A stretch of DNA of 64,000 bases from Microbulbifer variabilis (GCF_023716485.1 NZ_CP092418.1:248001-312000); one strand, 5' to 3'; shown: positions 53,663 through 63,520, counted from the first letter of the stretch. The notes: generated from the letters alone by a model not told the origin. Translations and numbers: made by a program.

Positions 53663-55096
53663 ATGGACCATGGCAGTGATATTCTAAAAGTCGCAATCTT
53701 GGGCGATTTTAGTGGTCGCTCCAGCCGTCGTCAGTGCGAGCCTGAGACTATTGCTCAGCGCAGGGTATATGTGCTGAACCGGGATACTTTTGAAGGAGTA
53801 TTCAGTGATCTTAGGGTGAGCCTGCAGTTGCCGGTGATGGATGAGCCGCTGCAATTACCTTGTTTCGATGATTTACACCCGGATTACCTCTACAGCCGTC
53901 TACCGCTTTTCAAACATTTTATAGCGCTCGGTCAACGCCTGCGTGATCCTGGCCAATTCCAGCAAGCCGCAGAGGAGATTCGTCAGTGGAAACCGGAGCT
54001 GACTGAAACCGGGCAAGAGGCTGCGGATTATTCATCTGAGCAGTCAATCCTCGATGAGATTCTCGCGGCGGGTCGCGAGCGCCTGGCTAGGGAAAATGGC
54101 AGTGCTTTCCAGGTGGATCAACTGATTAGGGACATTGTTGCCCCCTATGTACAAAAAAGCGTGGATCCCATGCAAGGGGAGTATTTAAACGCCTTGGCCG
54201 AGGCGACCTCTGACACTATGCGCAAGGTGATGCATCATAGTGATTTCCGCCAGTTGGAGGCGAGCTGGCTCAGTCTGCATTTCTTAATGAGGCGACTAGA
54301 CGAACATCCAAATTTGCAGCTGCACCTGATTGATGTCAGCAAGGAAGAGCTGCTTGCCGATTTTGCCAGTGCTGAGAGCGATCTGGAAAAGTCTCAGGTT
54401 TTTAAATTACTGGTTGAGCGTGAAACAGTCGCCGGTGACCGTCCCTACAACCTCGTGTTGGGTGACTTCTTTATTACGGACGAGGAGAGGGATCTGCATC
54501 TGTTGATCGATCTCTCCACTATTGCGGAAGCGGCTGGAAGTACTCTGCTTCTCGGAGGGGACACCAAACTGGCCGGCTGTCCCAGCTTGGCAGGATCAGT
54601 TGATCCAGATGATTGGTATTATCCCTTGAGTGAGCGCTTTGCCGAAAGCTGGCAGGCGGTACGGGATTACTCCGCCAGTGAGTATGTTGCACTGGCCGCC
54701 CCACGCTTTATGTTACGGCTGCCATTTGGCCGTGAGACCTCCACCACTGAGCATTTTGATTTTGAAGAACTAACCCCCGATCAGGGCCATCAATACTACC
54801 AGTGGGGTAATAGTGCCTATCTGCTCGCCTTGGCTATCTGCCAGGGTTTTTCCACAACCGGCAGATTCCAGACTCCCACCTCTGCAACCTATGAAAGCCT
54901 GCCTTTGCATCTGCGTAAACTGCCCCAGGGACAGTGGATCACCCCCTGTGCTGAAGCGTTGCTTACCGATCGTGCAGCAGCAGAGTTTAGTCAGGCGGGG
55001 CTGAGTACTATGCGCTCGGTACAGGGCCGCGATCAGATTGTCCTCCCCAGTTTAAGATCTCTCGCCGGTGGAGAATTAAAAGGGCCCTGGAGTTAA
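53663..55096 (+). CDS. T6SS sheath-like protein: TssB-like segment joined to a TssC-like domain
   Basis: A 477-aa protein in which both sheath subunits appear to be represented. The ATG at 53663 has AAGGAAG 5 nt upstream. Residues about 8-115 resemble TssB: VAILGDFSGR, RRVYVLNRDTFEGVFSDL and FDDLHPDYLYSRLPLFKHF. From about residue 150 it resembles TssC: QLEASWLSLHFLMRRLDEH, LIDVSKEELLADF, PYNLVLGDFFI, SEYVALAAPRFMLRLPFG, YYQWGNSAYLLALAI and PCAEALLTDRAAAEFSQ. It ends GPWS without the extended TssC C-terminal handle. The arrangement recalls ImpD-type sheath paralogues, but I cannot name it with certainty. It could be an accessory sheath-like or assembly factor. The standard tssB and tssC are not in the window. 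Confidence 0.75.
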   Translation: MDHGSDILKVAILGDFSGRSSRRQCEPETIAQRRVYVLNRDTFEGVFSDLRVSLQLPVMDEPLQLPCFDDLHPDYLYSRLPLFKHFIALGQRLRDPGQFQQAAEEIRQWKPELTETGQEAADYSSEQSILDEILAAGRERLARENGSAFQVDQLIRDIVAPYVQKSVDPMQGEYLNALAEATSDTMRKVMHHSDFRQLEASWLSLHFLMRRLDEHPNLQLHLIDVSKEELLADFASAESDLEKSQVFKLLVERETVAGDRPYNLVLGDFFITDEERDLHLLIDLSTIAEAAGSTLLLGGDTKLAGCPSLAGSVDPDDWYYPLSERFAESWQAVRDYSASEYVALAAPRFMLRLPFGRETSTTEHFDFEELTPDQGHQYYQWGNSAYLLALAICQGFSTTGRFQTPTSATYESLPLHLRKLPQGQWITPCAEALLTDRAAAEFSQAGLSTMRSVQGRDQIVLPSLRSLAGGELKGPWS

Positions 55097-55244
55097 AAAG
55101 TATTTCCCGGTCACGGCATTCTCTGTAGGCCGGGTTTGAATTTCTTGTGTGGAAGGCCCTTGTGCCCGAATCATTTTCGCTCTCCTTGGTAGTTTGTGTC
55201 CCAGCGGATGAGCGAAGTACAACAACTGTGTGAGTCAGGAAGAC
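55097..55244. other. Intergenic region between the sheath-like gene and the FHA gene
   Basis: 148 bp with no recognisable gene. A short CCCGG/CCGGG pairing (from 55106) brackets a 20-nt loop and is followed by TTTGAATTT, which could be a weak terminator. No promoter is convincing. Confidence 0.4.
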
Positions 55245-57008
55245 ATGGATCTAATTCTCTCAGTATTGGCCGACCCCGCAGGGGCCAATATGCTCAAGCA
55301 CACCAAGCTGTTCACTAAAGATGGGGGTAGTCTGGGGCGCTCTGCTGATAATTACTGGGTGCTACCCGATCCCGAACGTGTTGTCTCATCTCAGCACGCG
55401 CAAATTTCTTTCAGTGATGGGCAATTTTTCCTGACAGATACCAGCACTAACGGTACCTATCATAACGATGGCGATAACCCGCTGGGTAAAGGCAATAAAC
55501 TCCCTCTGAGCGAGGGGGATATCATCAATGTGGGTGAATATCGCCTCAAGGTGACGTTGCGACAGCCTCAGGCCGATAGTGACCTGCCAAAGGGATTGGG
55601 CAGTGCCGATTTTCTCGATACTTCCGATCGCACCACCTTCAATGCCAGTGCTATGGCCAAGATGCAGAGCCAAGCGGAGGCAAAGCAGCTGGATAACTGG
55701 TTGGAACCCGGTGGCAGCAACGATATTTCCCAGTCTGGCGAATGGGGTTACGTCCCACAGAGTAGTCAGAGTGCTCCCGCGCAGGATGATTTACTGGCTG
55801 CAGATCCGGGTCCACTGGACCCTATGTCGGCTTTTGAGCAGCCACAGTCTTTCGGCGCGTCAGATGTGCAGGGACTCGGTTCATTTGGTAGCGAACCCCA
55901 AGGGCATGCGGCGCCAGGACAGTGGTCCGATGATGAGTGGTGGAAAGATGGCAGTGCCCAGGACCATGTGCCGGCAGATCAACATTCTGTGCAAATTGCT
56001 CCACAAACTCCGGTCCCATCATTTGAGGCTCCTCCCTCCACACAGCCTCAAGTACCTCAGCCGCAATCTTTCCAGGCGCCAGCTTCGCAACCCCAGGTAG
56101 CTCCTCAGCCTCCGCTTGCGCCCCCATCACAGCCAGTTGCCCAACAGCAGCCCCAGTTCGCCCCAGCGCCAGTGTCACCACCCCCGGTACAAATGCAGCC
56201 ACAAGCCCCGCAGGCTCCACAGGATAATCCCTTTGCGGATTCTTTTGCGGCAATACAGGGACAACAGGTAGCGGGCGCACCGGGCTTTGATACTGCACAG
56301 GCGCCTCCTGCAAGCCCTATGGGTTTTGCCTCTCAGGGGCAGAGCTTTTCCCAATTGCAACAACCGGCTCCTGTTCAGCAGAGCCCGGCGCCTGAAGTAC
56401 CGGTAGCACCGGTGCAGCCAGCCCCGGTTCCTCCGGTATCCAGTGTGCTGGCGGCAACGCTGGGCCTGAATATGAATCCTGGGCAACAACAAATAGCCGA
56501 TCAACAGGCCGCGGAGATCGTCCGCGAAACGGTTTCCCGCCTGATCGACCTCCTACGTGCGCGCAGCAGTATCAAGAATGAGCTGCGTGTACAGCGCACT
56601 ATGATCCAGACAGAGGCGAATAACCCACTGAAATTCAGTGCCACGGAAAGAGATGCGTTGGAGGCGATGTTCGCCGGTAATGGTGCTTTTTTACAGCCCA
56701 AGGAGGCGGTGCAGGATAGTTTCGATGATCTCTCCGATCACCAGGTCGCGGTGCTGGCGGGGATGCGCGCTGGTTACAGTGCGATGCTGCAGTATTTCAG
56801 CCCGGACAATATTGAACGTCGCCTGGGGAATACCTCTGGTGTATTCGGCAATAAGAATGCAAAGAAATGGGAGGGCTTCAGCGCGATATATCGGGAATTA
56901 GTGGGCGATCCGGATGCTTGTTACCGCAAGCTTTTCGGTGATGAGTTTGCTGTGACTTATGAAAACCAGTTGTCTGAGCTGAAGAATGCCAGACAGCTGA
57001 AAAATTAA
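55245..57008 (+). CDS. T6SS FHA-domain protein (Fha/TagH)
   Basis: Forkhead-associated protein of 587 aa, expected to bind phosphothreonine and trigger T6SS assembly. The ATG at 55245 follows AGGA at 55237-55240 and gives MDLILSVLADPAGANM; a GTG at 55230 would precede the ribosome site. The FHA domain has GRSADN (31-36), SSQH (48-51) and TSTNGT (66-71), the phosphopeptide-binding loops. Residues about 240-405 are a low-complexity Pro/Gln/Ala linker. The C-terminal domain (about 410-587), with ERDALEAMFAGNGAFLQP and NAKKWEGFSAIYRELVGD, is typical of T6SS FHA proteins. tssJ follows after 23 bp, starting the operon tssJ-K-L-M-tagF. Confidence 0.93.
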   Translation: MDLILSVLADPAGANMLKHTKLFTKDGGSLGRSADNYWVLPDPERVVSSQHAQISFSDGQFFLTDTSTNGTYHNDGDNPLGKGNKLPLSEGDIINVGEYRLKVTLRQPQADSDLPKGLGSADFLDTSDRTTFNASAMAKMQSQAEAKQLDNWLEPGGSNDISQSGEWGYVPQSSQSAPAQDDLLAADPGPLDPMSAFEQPQSFGASDVQGLGSFGSEPQGHAAPGQWSDDEWWKDGSAQDHVPADQHSVQIAPQTPVPSFEAPPSTQPQVPQPQSFQAPASQPQVAPQPPLAPPSQPVAQQQPQFAPAPVSPPPVQMQPQAPQAPQDNPFADSFAAIQGQQVAGAPGFDTAQAPPASPMGFASQGQSFSQLQQPAPVQQSPAPEVPVAPVQPAPVPPVSSVLAATLGLNMNPGQQQIADQQAAEIVRETVSRLIDLLRARSSIKNELRVQRTMIQTEANNPLKFSATERDALEAMFAGNGAFLQPKEAVQDSFDDLSDHQVAVLAGMRAGYSAMLQYFSPDNIERRLGNTSGVFGNKNAKKWEGFSAIYRELVGDPDACYRKLFGDEFAVTYENQLSELKNARQLKN

Positions 57009-57031
57009 TAGATCGGAAGAGGGAATTGGTC

Positions 57032-57649
57032 GTGTCCATAACAAAGTTACTGAAATTCACCCTACTCGGAATACTGGTAGTTAGCCTGGCAGCGTGCCAA
57101 ACAACTAGGCGCACCCTTAATCTGGATACTAGTGTCGAGCTCTCGGTCAACATCCGCAGTGACGTCAATCCGGATGATGATGGTCGTGCATCGCCGGTGG
57201 TAGTGCGCGTGTTTATGCTGGCAGATGACCGCCAGTTTGCCCGAGAGGATTTCCTCAATCTTTATGAAAATGCGGAATCCCGTCTCGGCAAGGATCTCCT
57301 TGATACCGTTATCCTGAAGGAGTTCGCACCTGGTGAGCAGCGTGTGGAAGAGCTGCCTTTGACTCCAGAAGTGAAGTACATCGGTTTATTGGCAGAATTT
57401 GTGCAGTATCAAAAAGCCGATGCACTCATGGTGCTGCCGATAACCGACCACAAAAAGAATAGTTATCAGATTGCCCTGGCCGACACGCGTATCGGCACAC
57501 CCGATAATATCGCCAAGCGACGCCGAGGCATTGTTTCACCGCTATCTCGCAACGATACCAGTGGGAAGAAGGGCGACACGGTGACAATTTCCAGTGAGGA
57601 CTATGACTTGATGAAGAAGCGTCTTCAGGAAGCGGAAAAATCCAAGTAG
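57032..57649 (+). CDS. tssJ: TssJ, T6SS outer-membrane lipoprotein
   Basis: Lipoprotein that anchors TssM of the membrane complex to the outer membrane. The GTG at 57032 is preferred, with GGAAGAGGG about 8 nt upstream; an in-frame TTG at 57026 is too close to it. The 205-aa precursor has the lipobox VSLAAC with lipidated Cys22. The transthyretin-like domain shows SPVVVRVFMLADDRQFAREDFLNLY (here in two parts: SPVVVRVFMLADD and FAREDFLNLY) and the loop that contacts TssM. A polar C-terminal extension (about 165-205, ending LMKKRLQEAEKSK) makes it longer than common TssJ proteins. Confidence 0.93.
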   Translation: MSITKLLKFTLLGILVVSLAACQTTRRTLNLDTSVELSVNIRSDVNPDDDGRASPVVVRVFMLADDRQFAREDFLNLYENAESRLGKDLLDTVILKEFAPGEQRVEELPLTPEVKYIGLLAEFVQYQKADALMVLPITDHKKNSYQIALADTRIGTPDNIAKRRRGIVSPLSRNDTSGKKGDTVTISSEDYDLMKKRLQEAEKSK

Positions 57650-57715
57650 AGCTTCGCTCGGCACAGGTTTAATTAAGCCCACTTCAAGTGGAATTGGGTT
57701 TTACAAGGAAGACAT

Positions 57716-59053
57716 ATGTCGGTTAACAACAAGGTGATCTGGAGTGAGGGCATGTTTTTACGCCCTCAACATTTCCAGCAGCAGGACCGCTATCTCGAAC
57801 AGTTAGTTGAGGCTCGCACAGCTTCGCTGGGGCCCTATACCTGGGGTGTGCTGGAGCTGGCGATCGATAGTGAACCGCTCTCTATGGGAAAGATATCGCT
57901 ATCCCGTGTACGTGCGATATTTCCCGATGGTACGCCAATTCTTGCACCGGAAAATGAAATCCTACCGGATGTCCTGGATGTGCCGGTTAACACCCGCGAT
58001 GAGATCGTCTATCTATGTGTACCGATGAAGCGTCCCGGCAGCCAGGAATCCATCCGTGACCAGGAAGATTTTCCCCAAGCGCGCTACCAGACAGCAAACT
58101 TCGATGCGCGCAATAGTGCCGCAGCCTCCGGGGAGTCTGCCCGTATCCAGGTGGGCAAACTGCGAGTGTGTCTCAAGCTTGAGAGCGATGATCTCAGCGG
58201 ATACGCGTCTATTGGTATCGCTAGAATACGCGAACGCCAGCCGGAGAAACCGGTCGAGTTGGATTCAGGCTATATTCCGCCGCTATTGAATGCAGAGACT
58301 TCAGCGGTAATCAAAGCCTATATCGAAGAGGTTAAAGGCCTGTTGGATCACCGCGGCTCCGCGCTGGGACACCGCTTGAGTGATAGTGGCCGCAGTGGCT
58401 CAGCAGAGATTGCCGATTACCTGTTACTGCAGGTTATTAATCGTTTTGAACCTCTATTAAAACAGATTACTGCTCAGCCACGCCTGCACCCGCACAGTTT
58501 GTTTGTGGAGTTGCTGCAATTGGCTGGTGAGCTGTCGACATTTACTTCATCGACCAAGCGCCCACCGGAAATCCCCAGTTACTCGCACGAAAACCTACAA
58601 CTCAGCTTTGCTGGGTTGTTTTCAGCCCTGCGCCAGTCGCTCTCTACAGTTCTGGAGCAGACAGCTATTGCCATGGAGTTGGTGCAGAGAAAGTTTGGTA
58701 TTTATGTGGCCCCGGTTTCCGATCCCTCGCTACTGAAAACGGCCAGCTTCGTGATGGCTGCTAAAGCCGATATGCCCGGCGACCTGTTGCGCAGTCGTTT
58801 CCCCACGCAGGCCAAAGTGGCGCCAGTGGAAGCTATCCGTGAGTTGATTTCCGCCCAGCTGCCGGGATTGTCATTGCGCCCCTTGCCTGTGGCGCCGAGA
58901 CAAATTCCCTATCACGCGGGTTTTACCTATTTCGAAATGGAGCGCAGCGGTGAGCTGTGGCAGGCCATGCAGAGATCTGGAGGCTTTGCGGTGCATCTCG
59001 GCGCGGAATTCCCGGGGCTGACCATGGAGCTCTGGGCCATAAGGAATAATTGA
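57716..59053 (+). CDS. tssK: TssK, T6SS baseplate-membrane complex connector
   Basis: Trimeric cytoplasmic protein of 445 aa that joins the baseplate to TssL and TssM. The family start NNKVIWSEGMFLRPQHFQQQ is unmistakable. AAGGAAGA precedes the ATG. The N-terminal shoulder (about 1-180) binds the wedge proteins, the helical middle contains LLDHRGSALGHRLSDSG, and the C-terminal head domain contacts the membrane complex. tssL starts one base after the stop. Confidence 0.97.
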   Translation: MSVNNKVIWSEGMFLRPQHFQQQDRYLEQLVEARTASLGPYTWGVLELAIDSEPLSMGKISLSRVRAIFPDGTPILAPENEILPDVLDVPVNTRDEIVYLCVPMKRPGSQESIRDQEDFPQARYQTANFDARNSAAASGESARIQVGKLRVCLKLESDDLSGYASIGIARIRERQPEKPVELDSGYIPPLLNAETSAVIKAYIEEVKGLLDHRGSALGHRLSDSGRSGSAEIADYLLLQVINRFEPLLKQITAQPRLHPHSLFVELLQLAGELSTFTSSTKRPPEIPSYSHENLQLSFAGLFSALRQSLSTVLEQTAIAMELVQRKFGIYVAPVSDPSLLKTASFVMAAKADMPGDLLRSRFPTQAKVAPVEAIRELISAQLPGLSLRPLPVAPRQIPYHAGFTYFEMERSGELWQAMQRSGGFAVHLGAEFPGLTMELWAIRNN

Positions 59054-59054
59054 T

Positions 59055-59921
59055 ATGAGCAACGACAGCTTCAGCACTCCACCGTCGCCCAATGCAGGTG
59101 ACAGGACCGTAATGATTCCCACTCCAGGTGCCGCAGCTCCGGTGCAGCCCGGTTCATCTGCACAGCCGCAGTTCTTTGCCAATCCCGGCAGTTCAGCGGA
59201 TATGCAGATTCGCAATAGTTTGAATCCCCTGGTCTCCGCAGCCTCCAAGCTGCTGGGGGTGATTATCAAGCTGCGCACTACCATGAATCACTCCAATGTG
59301 CCGGATCTGCACAAGCGGCTGACCAAGGAAATTCAGGCATTTGAGCGGGAATCCAAACAGCTGGGTCTGGCCCCTGAGGCAGTGCTTACCGCGCGCTATC
59401 TGCTGTGTACCGTTGTGGATGAAGTGGTGCTGACTACGCCCTGGGGTACGGCGAGTGGTTGGAGTCAGCACTCGTTGCTCAGCCTGTTCCACAAGGAGAC
59501 TTTTGGTGGTGAGAAATGTTTTTCCATTCTGCAGCGTATGCTGGAAACCCCTGCGTCTCACCTGGAGTTGTTAGAGCTCTTTTATCTTTGCCTCAGTCTC
59601 GGTTTTCAAGGCAAGTATCGCTTGGTGCAGCGGGGCCACGAGCAGATTGAGCAGATTCGCGATGAGCTTTATCGGACCATAGAGCAGCACAAATCGGCAA
59701 TGGACCGCGATCTCTCTCCCCACTGGCAGGGCTGTGTCGAGCGCAAGTCAGGCCTGATTCACTACATGCCTTTGTGGGTGATTATGAGCGTCGCACTGGG
59801 GTTGTTGGTTGCCACCTACAGCGGCTATCGCTGGTGGCTTTACGAAACGACTACCCCTGTGGCTGACCGAGTAGTGGAATTAACAGGCAGTGACAGTGAG
59901 CCCCCGCAAGGGGAAGGGTGA
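59055..59921 (+). CDS. tssL: TssL (DotU/IcmH family), T6SS inner-membrane protein
   Basis: Inner-membrane partner of TssM, 288 aa. A disordered Pro-rich N-terminus (about 1-50) precedes the cytoplasmic helical DotU domain (about 52-225), with LTARYLLCTVVDEVVLTTPWG and FFHKETFGGEKCF-like sequence (SLFHKETFGGEKCF). These are given in short form here: the key parts are TVVDEVVL and HKETFGGEKC. One C-terminal transmembrane helix (about 238-258, PLWVIMSVALGLLVATYSGY) follows. There is no OmpA/peptidoglycan-binding extension, so anchoring to the wall needs another protein. tssM begins 53 bp downstream. Confidence 0.96.
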   Translation: MSNDSFSTPPSPNAGDRTVMIPTPGAAAPVQPGSSAQPQFFANPGSSADMQIRNSLNPLVSAASKLLGVIIKLRTTMNHSNVPDLHKRLTKEIQAFERESKQLGLAPEAVLTARYLLCTVVDEVVLTTPWGTASGWSQHSLLSLFHKETFGGEKCFSILQRMLETPASHLELLELFYLCLSLGFQGKYRLVQRGHEQIEQIRDELYRTIEQHKSAMDRDLSPHWQGCVERKSGLIHYMPLWVIMSVALGLLVATYSGYRWWLYETTTPVADRVVELTGSDSEPPQGEG

Positions 59922-59974
59922 CACTCGGACCGAATTGATCCGGTGCCGATTGAGCCCGGGAGATGGAGCTATTC

Positions 59975-62900
59975 ATGAAACGCTTGCGCGACTTTTTTAC
60001 CAATAAATGGGTGCTTGGCATTATCGGCCTCGCAGCCCTGTCTGTTCTGATTTGGTTTGGGGCGGACTACATCAAGTTTGGCAGTGATAACGCCACACTG
60101 TCCCATACAGTTCGCATTACCATCATTGTTTTTATTTTCGCAATTTGGTTGGTGTGGAACCTGAGCCAGTGGCTGGTTGAACGGCGCCAAAACCAGGCTC
60201 TGATTAAGGGCATTGAAGAGTCTCAGGAGGGTACCCAGGATCCGGATGAAGAGCATTCCCTCGAAGAGCTTGAGGCTCTATCGGGGCGTTTCCGCGAGGC
60301 CATGGATGTATTGCGCAACGCCCGCTTTAAGTCAGAGAAGGGCAAGGTGTCCCTGTACCAGCTGCCCTGGTACGTCATTATTGGTCCACCTGGCTGCGGC
60401 AAAACTACTGCGCTGGTAAATTCAGGGTTGGAATTTCCCCTGGCGCAAAGCCACGGTAAAGAAGCCCTGGGAGGAGTTGGTGGCACGAGAAATTGCGATT
60501 GGTGGTTTACCAACGATGCAGTTTTGATCGATACCGCCGGCCGTTATACCACTCAGGACAGCCACCGGGTTTACGACAACAGTGCCTGGCGCGCATTCCT
60601 CGGGCTATTGAAACGCTATCGTCGTCGCAGGCCGATTAATGGTGCCCTGGTTGCCATCAGTTTGCAGGACCTGATGGTACAGACCGATGAACAGCGCCAA
60701 CATCAGGCCAAGACGATTCGTTCGCGAGTGAACGAACTCCAGCAGGAGCTGGGTATACGTTTCCCTATTTACCTCACCTTTACCAAGTGTGACTTGGTAG
60801 CGGGCTTTAGTGAATTTTTTGACAACCTTTCACAGGCGGAGCGCGAGCAGGTCTGGGGTATGAGCTTTCCCCGTGAAGCGAATGCCACTGTCGGCGCGCC
60901 GTTGGATAACTTCAGGGCCGAGTTTAACCAGCTGATTGAACGCTTAAATCAGAGAGTGCTGTGGCGTGTGCACCAGGAGCGCAATGTTGAGAAGCGCGCG
61001 CTGCTGCAGGGATTTCCCGCCCGCATGGAGAGTTTGTCAGATATTTTAGCGGACTTTATCAAGCAGACTTTCGAGCCAAATCGCTATGAAACTGTGCCTA
61101 TGGTTCGCGGTATATATTTTACCAGTGGTACTCAGGAGGGCAGCCCGGTAGACCGTATGATGGCTTCGGTAACAGCGGATTTTGGCCTGGAGCGCAGTGT
61201 TGGGCCCAAATTCCAGGGGGTTGGAAAAAGTTTCTTCCTGAATCGCCTTCTCAAGGATGTGGTATTCCCCGAAGCTGAATTGGTGGGAGTCAATCGCAAG
61301 GTAGAGAGCGCTAACCTGTGGTTGCGCAGAGGGGTATATGTCACTTTAGCTGCGGCATTTGTGGGTTCTATCTTTCTCTGGAGTGGCAGTCTCGCATCCA
61401 ACAAATTGTCCATGGGGGAAGTCAATGACCACCTGGCGGCCTATGAGCAAGCCGAGGAAAAGCTAAATGGTAAGAGGCCTACGCCGGCGAATGTTTTGCA
61501 GATGCTTGAACCCTTGCGGCAGGCGACTTCGGTGTATGACCGCGAGGAACACCCCTGGATCTCCAATCTGGGATTGTATGACACCCGTATAGATCAGACG
61601 CTGGATAACCTCTACCGGCAAAAGCTTGAAGAGATCTTTTTACCGGCGCTATTGCGGGATATTGAAAGTAACCTCAGCCGCTTGGGGAGTGATGATCCTG
61701 CACTGGTCAGTACCCTCAAAACCTATCTGATGTTCTTCAACCCGGACAAATTGGACATCACGACCGTTGAGGGCTACTACAGCGCCCGCTGGGAACGCCA
61801 ATTACCCGGCGAAGCTCAGGAGCAAGATAATTTACGCTACCACCTCGATCAATTGTTGGCGCGCCCAATACCTGAAAGTGTTCAACAAAATGAGCGTGTA
61901 GTGGCTCGCGCCCGCCAACAGCTGCGACGCATCCCAGTGCCGCAAAGGCTGTTTGCGCAATTACAAAATAGCGATCTTGGGCAGACCTCTGTCGACTTGT
62001 ATCAGGAAATCGGCGGTGATACCCAGCAGGTGTTTGGTGTGAGAGCTGGCGATTCACGCTTTAGTATCCCCTTCCTATATACCAAGGCGGGTTATAAGGA
62101 CGTGGACTTTGGTGCAGATTCCCAGTTGATGACCACTATGGCGGATGAGCGCTGGATCTACGGTGGGGAACTTAGTGGTGAGGACTTTACCGAAGCTGAC
62201 CGGACGAAACTTGGCGAGGATGTAAAGCGTATTTATCTGGGGGAGTATCTTCAGCACTGGCAATCCTTCCTTGGCGGTTTCAGCATTCGCAGATTCAACA
62301 GCACTTCCCAGGCGCTTGAGGTTCTCTCAACCCTGTCAGACCCCATTTATTCCCCATTACTGGCAATCACGGAAATTACTTCGGATAACACACGCCTGAC
62401 ATTGCGACCGGAGCTGTCGGTGGATGCCAAGGGGGTGCCATTACCGGTATCCAGTACAACTCGCCGACTCGGTGGTGCGGCACTGGATAGCGCGGCAGGG
62501 GCGTTGAAGGACCGCTACAAGCCTAATATTGTCGATGTGCGCTTTGAGGAAATACAGCGCATTACACAAAGCGAGAAAGGCAGACCCGCACGGGTTCAGG
62601 AGTATCTCCAGACGATCAATAAGATTCAGGAATATCTGACTGAAATTGACAGTGCTCCAGACTCCAATGAAGCGGCGTTCGCTAGTGCCAAAGCCCGTTT
62701 TGCTGGGGGCGGCGATGCGATTAAGCAGCTAAGAGTCAAAGCGGCCAATGCGCCGGCGCCTTTTGATAAATGGCTGACCGAAATTGCTGACAGCACTTGG
62801 GCTCTGGTTATGTCGAAAGCCAAGGGGCATCTAAACCGGGTATGGCGTGAGCAAGTTTATCAAAGCTACGCCAGCAGCCTGGCAAATCGCTATCCGCTGC

Positions 62901-63514
62901 GCAGTGACCGGGACCAGGAAGTACCAGTTATTGAATTTAATCAATACTTCAAGCCTGGGGGGATTGAGCAAAAGTTTGTTACTGAATACTTAAAGCCTTT
63001 CGTCGATACAAGAAATTGGAAAGTGAAGTATGTGGAAGGGCAGGGTATGAGCCTTTCAACTGAAACGCTGTCCCAGCTGCGTAGAGCGGAGAAGATTCGT
63101 AAGACCTTCTTTAAATCGGGAGAAAGCGCAGCTTATTCTTTCCGTATAGAGCCAACCAAGCTGGATTCCAGTGTGCGCCTGTTTGAGCTTGAGCTGGGAG
63201 ATCAGCGTGTTCCCTATTCGCATGGCCCCAAGACCAGTAAAAAACTCACCTGGCGCGGTGGCGAGAGTAATCGGGTGCGGATTATCTTTGAAGATCTCAA
63301 TGAAACCGTACACCGTAAACATTTCGAAGGAGATTGGGCTTGGTATCGACTTCTTGCAAGCTCAGATCTTGAGACAGGGCGAAGCAATGCGGAGCGTTTG
63401 GTGACCTTCTCTGAAGAAGGGCGAAAAGCACAATTCAAACTAGTGGCTTCGAATATAAATAATCCTTTCGATCGCAGTTTACTGCGTGGTTATCGGTGCC
63501 CGGAGACTCTGTAG
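59975..63514 (+). CDS. tssM: TssM (IcmF family), T6SS inner-membrane ATP-binding protein
   Basis: Core of the T6SS membrane complex, 1179 aa. The ATG at 59975 has GGAG 6 nt upstream; an ATG at 59963 would add four residues and is too near its own GGGAG. Two transmembrane helices lie at about 11-30 and 47-66, then a cytoplasmic NTPase domain with Walker A GPPGCGKT at 137-144 and LIDTAGRY as the Walker B/G3-like region. The third helix is at about 455-473, followed by a large periplasmic domain that reaches TssJ. The Walker A Lys is intact, so ATP binding is likely. tagF starts 6 bp after the stop. Confidence 0.97.
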   Translation: MKRLRDFFTNKWVLGIIGLAALSVLIWFGADYIKFGSDNATLSHTVRITIIVFIFAIWLVWNLSQWLVERRQNQALIKGIEESQEGTQDPDEEHSLEELEALSGRFREAMDVLRNARFKSEKGKVSLYQLPWYVIIGPPGCGKTTALVNSGLEFPLAQSHGKEALGGVGGTRNCDWWFTNDAVLIDTAGRYTTQDSHRVYDNSAWRAFLGLLKRYRRRRPINGALVAISLQDLMVQTDEQRQHQAKTIRSRVNELQQELGIRFPIYLTFTKCDLVAGFSEFFDNLSQAEREQVWGMSFPREANATVGAPLDNFRAEFNQLIERLNQRVLWRVHQERNVEKRALLQGFPARMESLSDILADFIKQTFEPNRYETVPMVRGIYFTSGTQEGSPVDRMMASVTADFGLERSVGPKFQGVGKSFFLNRLLKDVVFPEAELVGVNRKVESANLWLRRGVYVTLAAAFVGSIFLWSGSLASNKLSMGEVNDHLAAYEQAEEKLNGKRPTPANVLQMLEPLRQATSVYDREEHPWISNLGLYDTRIDQTLDNLYRQKLEEIFLPALLRDIESNLSRLGSDDPALVSTLKTYLMFFNPDKLDITTVEGYYSARWERQLPGEAQEQDNLRYHLDQLLARPIPESVQQNERVVARARQQLRRIPVPQRLFAQLQNSDLGQTSVDLYQEIGGDTQQVFGVRAGDSRFSIPFLYTKAGYKDVDFGADSQLMTTMADERWIYGGELSGEDFTEADRTKLGEDVKRIYLGEYLQHWQSFLGGFSIRRFNSTSQALEVLSTLSDPIYSPLLAITEITSDNTRLTLRPELSVDAKGVPLPVSSTTRRLGGAALDSAAGALKDRYKPNIVDVRFEEIQRITQSEKGRPARVQEYLQTINKIQEYLTEIDSAPDSNEAAFASAKARFAGGGDAIKQLRVKAANAPAPFDKWLTEIADSTWALVMSKAKGHLNRVWREQVYQSYASSLANRYPLRSDRDQEVPVIEFNQYFKPGGIEQKFVTEYLKPFVDTRNWKVKYVEGQGMSLSTETLSQLRRAEKIRKTFFKSGESAAYSFRIEPTKLDSSVRLFELELGDQRVPYSHGPKTSKKLTWRGGESNRVRIIFEDLNETVHRKHFEGDWAWYRLLASSDLETGRSNAERLVTFSEEGRKAQFKLVASNINNPFDRSLLRGYRCPETL

Positions 63515-63520
63515 TAGGGA

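Noticed and set aside
55097..55244. Additional small T6SS gene such as hcp or a PAAR protein
   Set aside because: No frame in this 148-bp gap gives a plausible start, ribosome site and recognisable protein.
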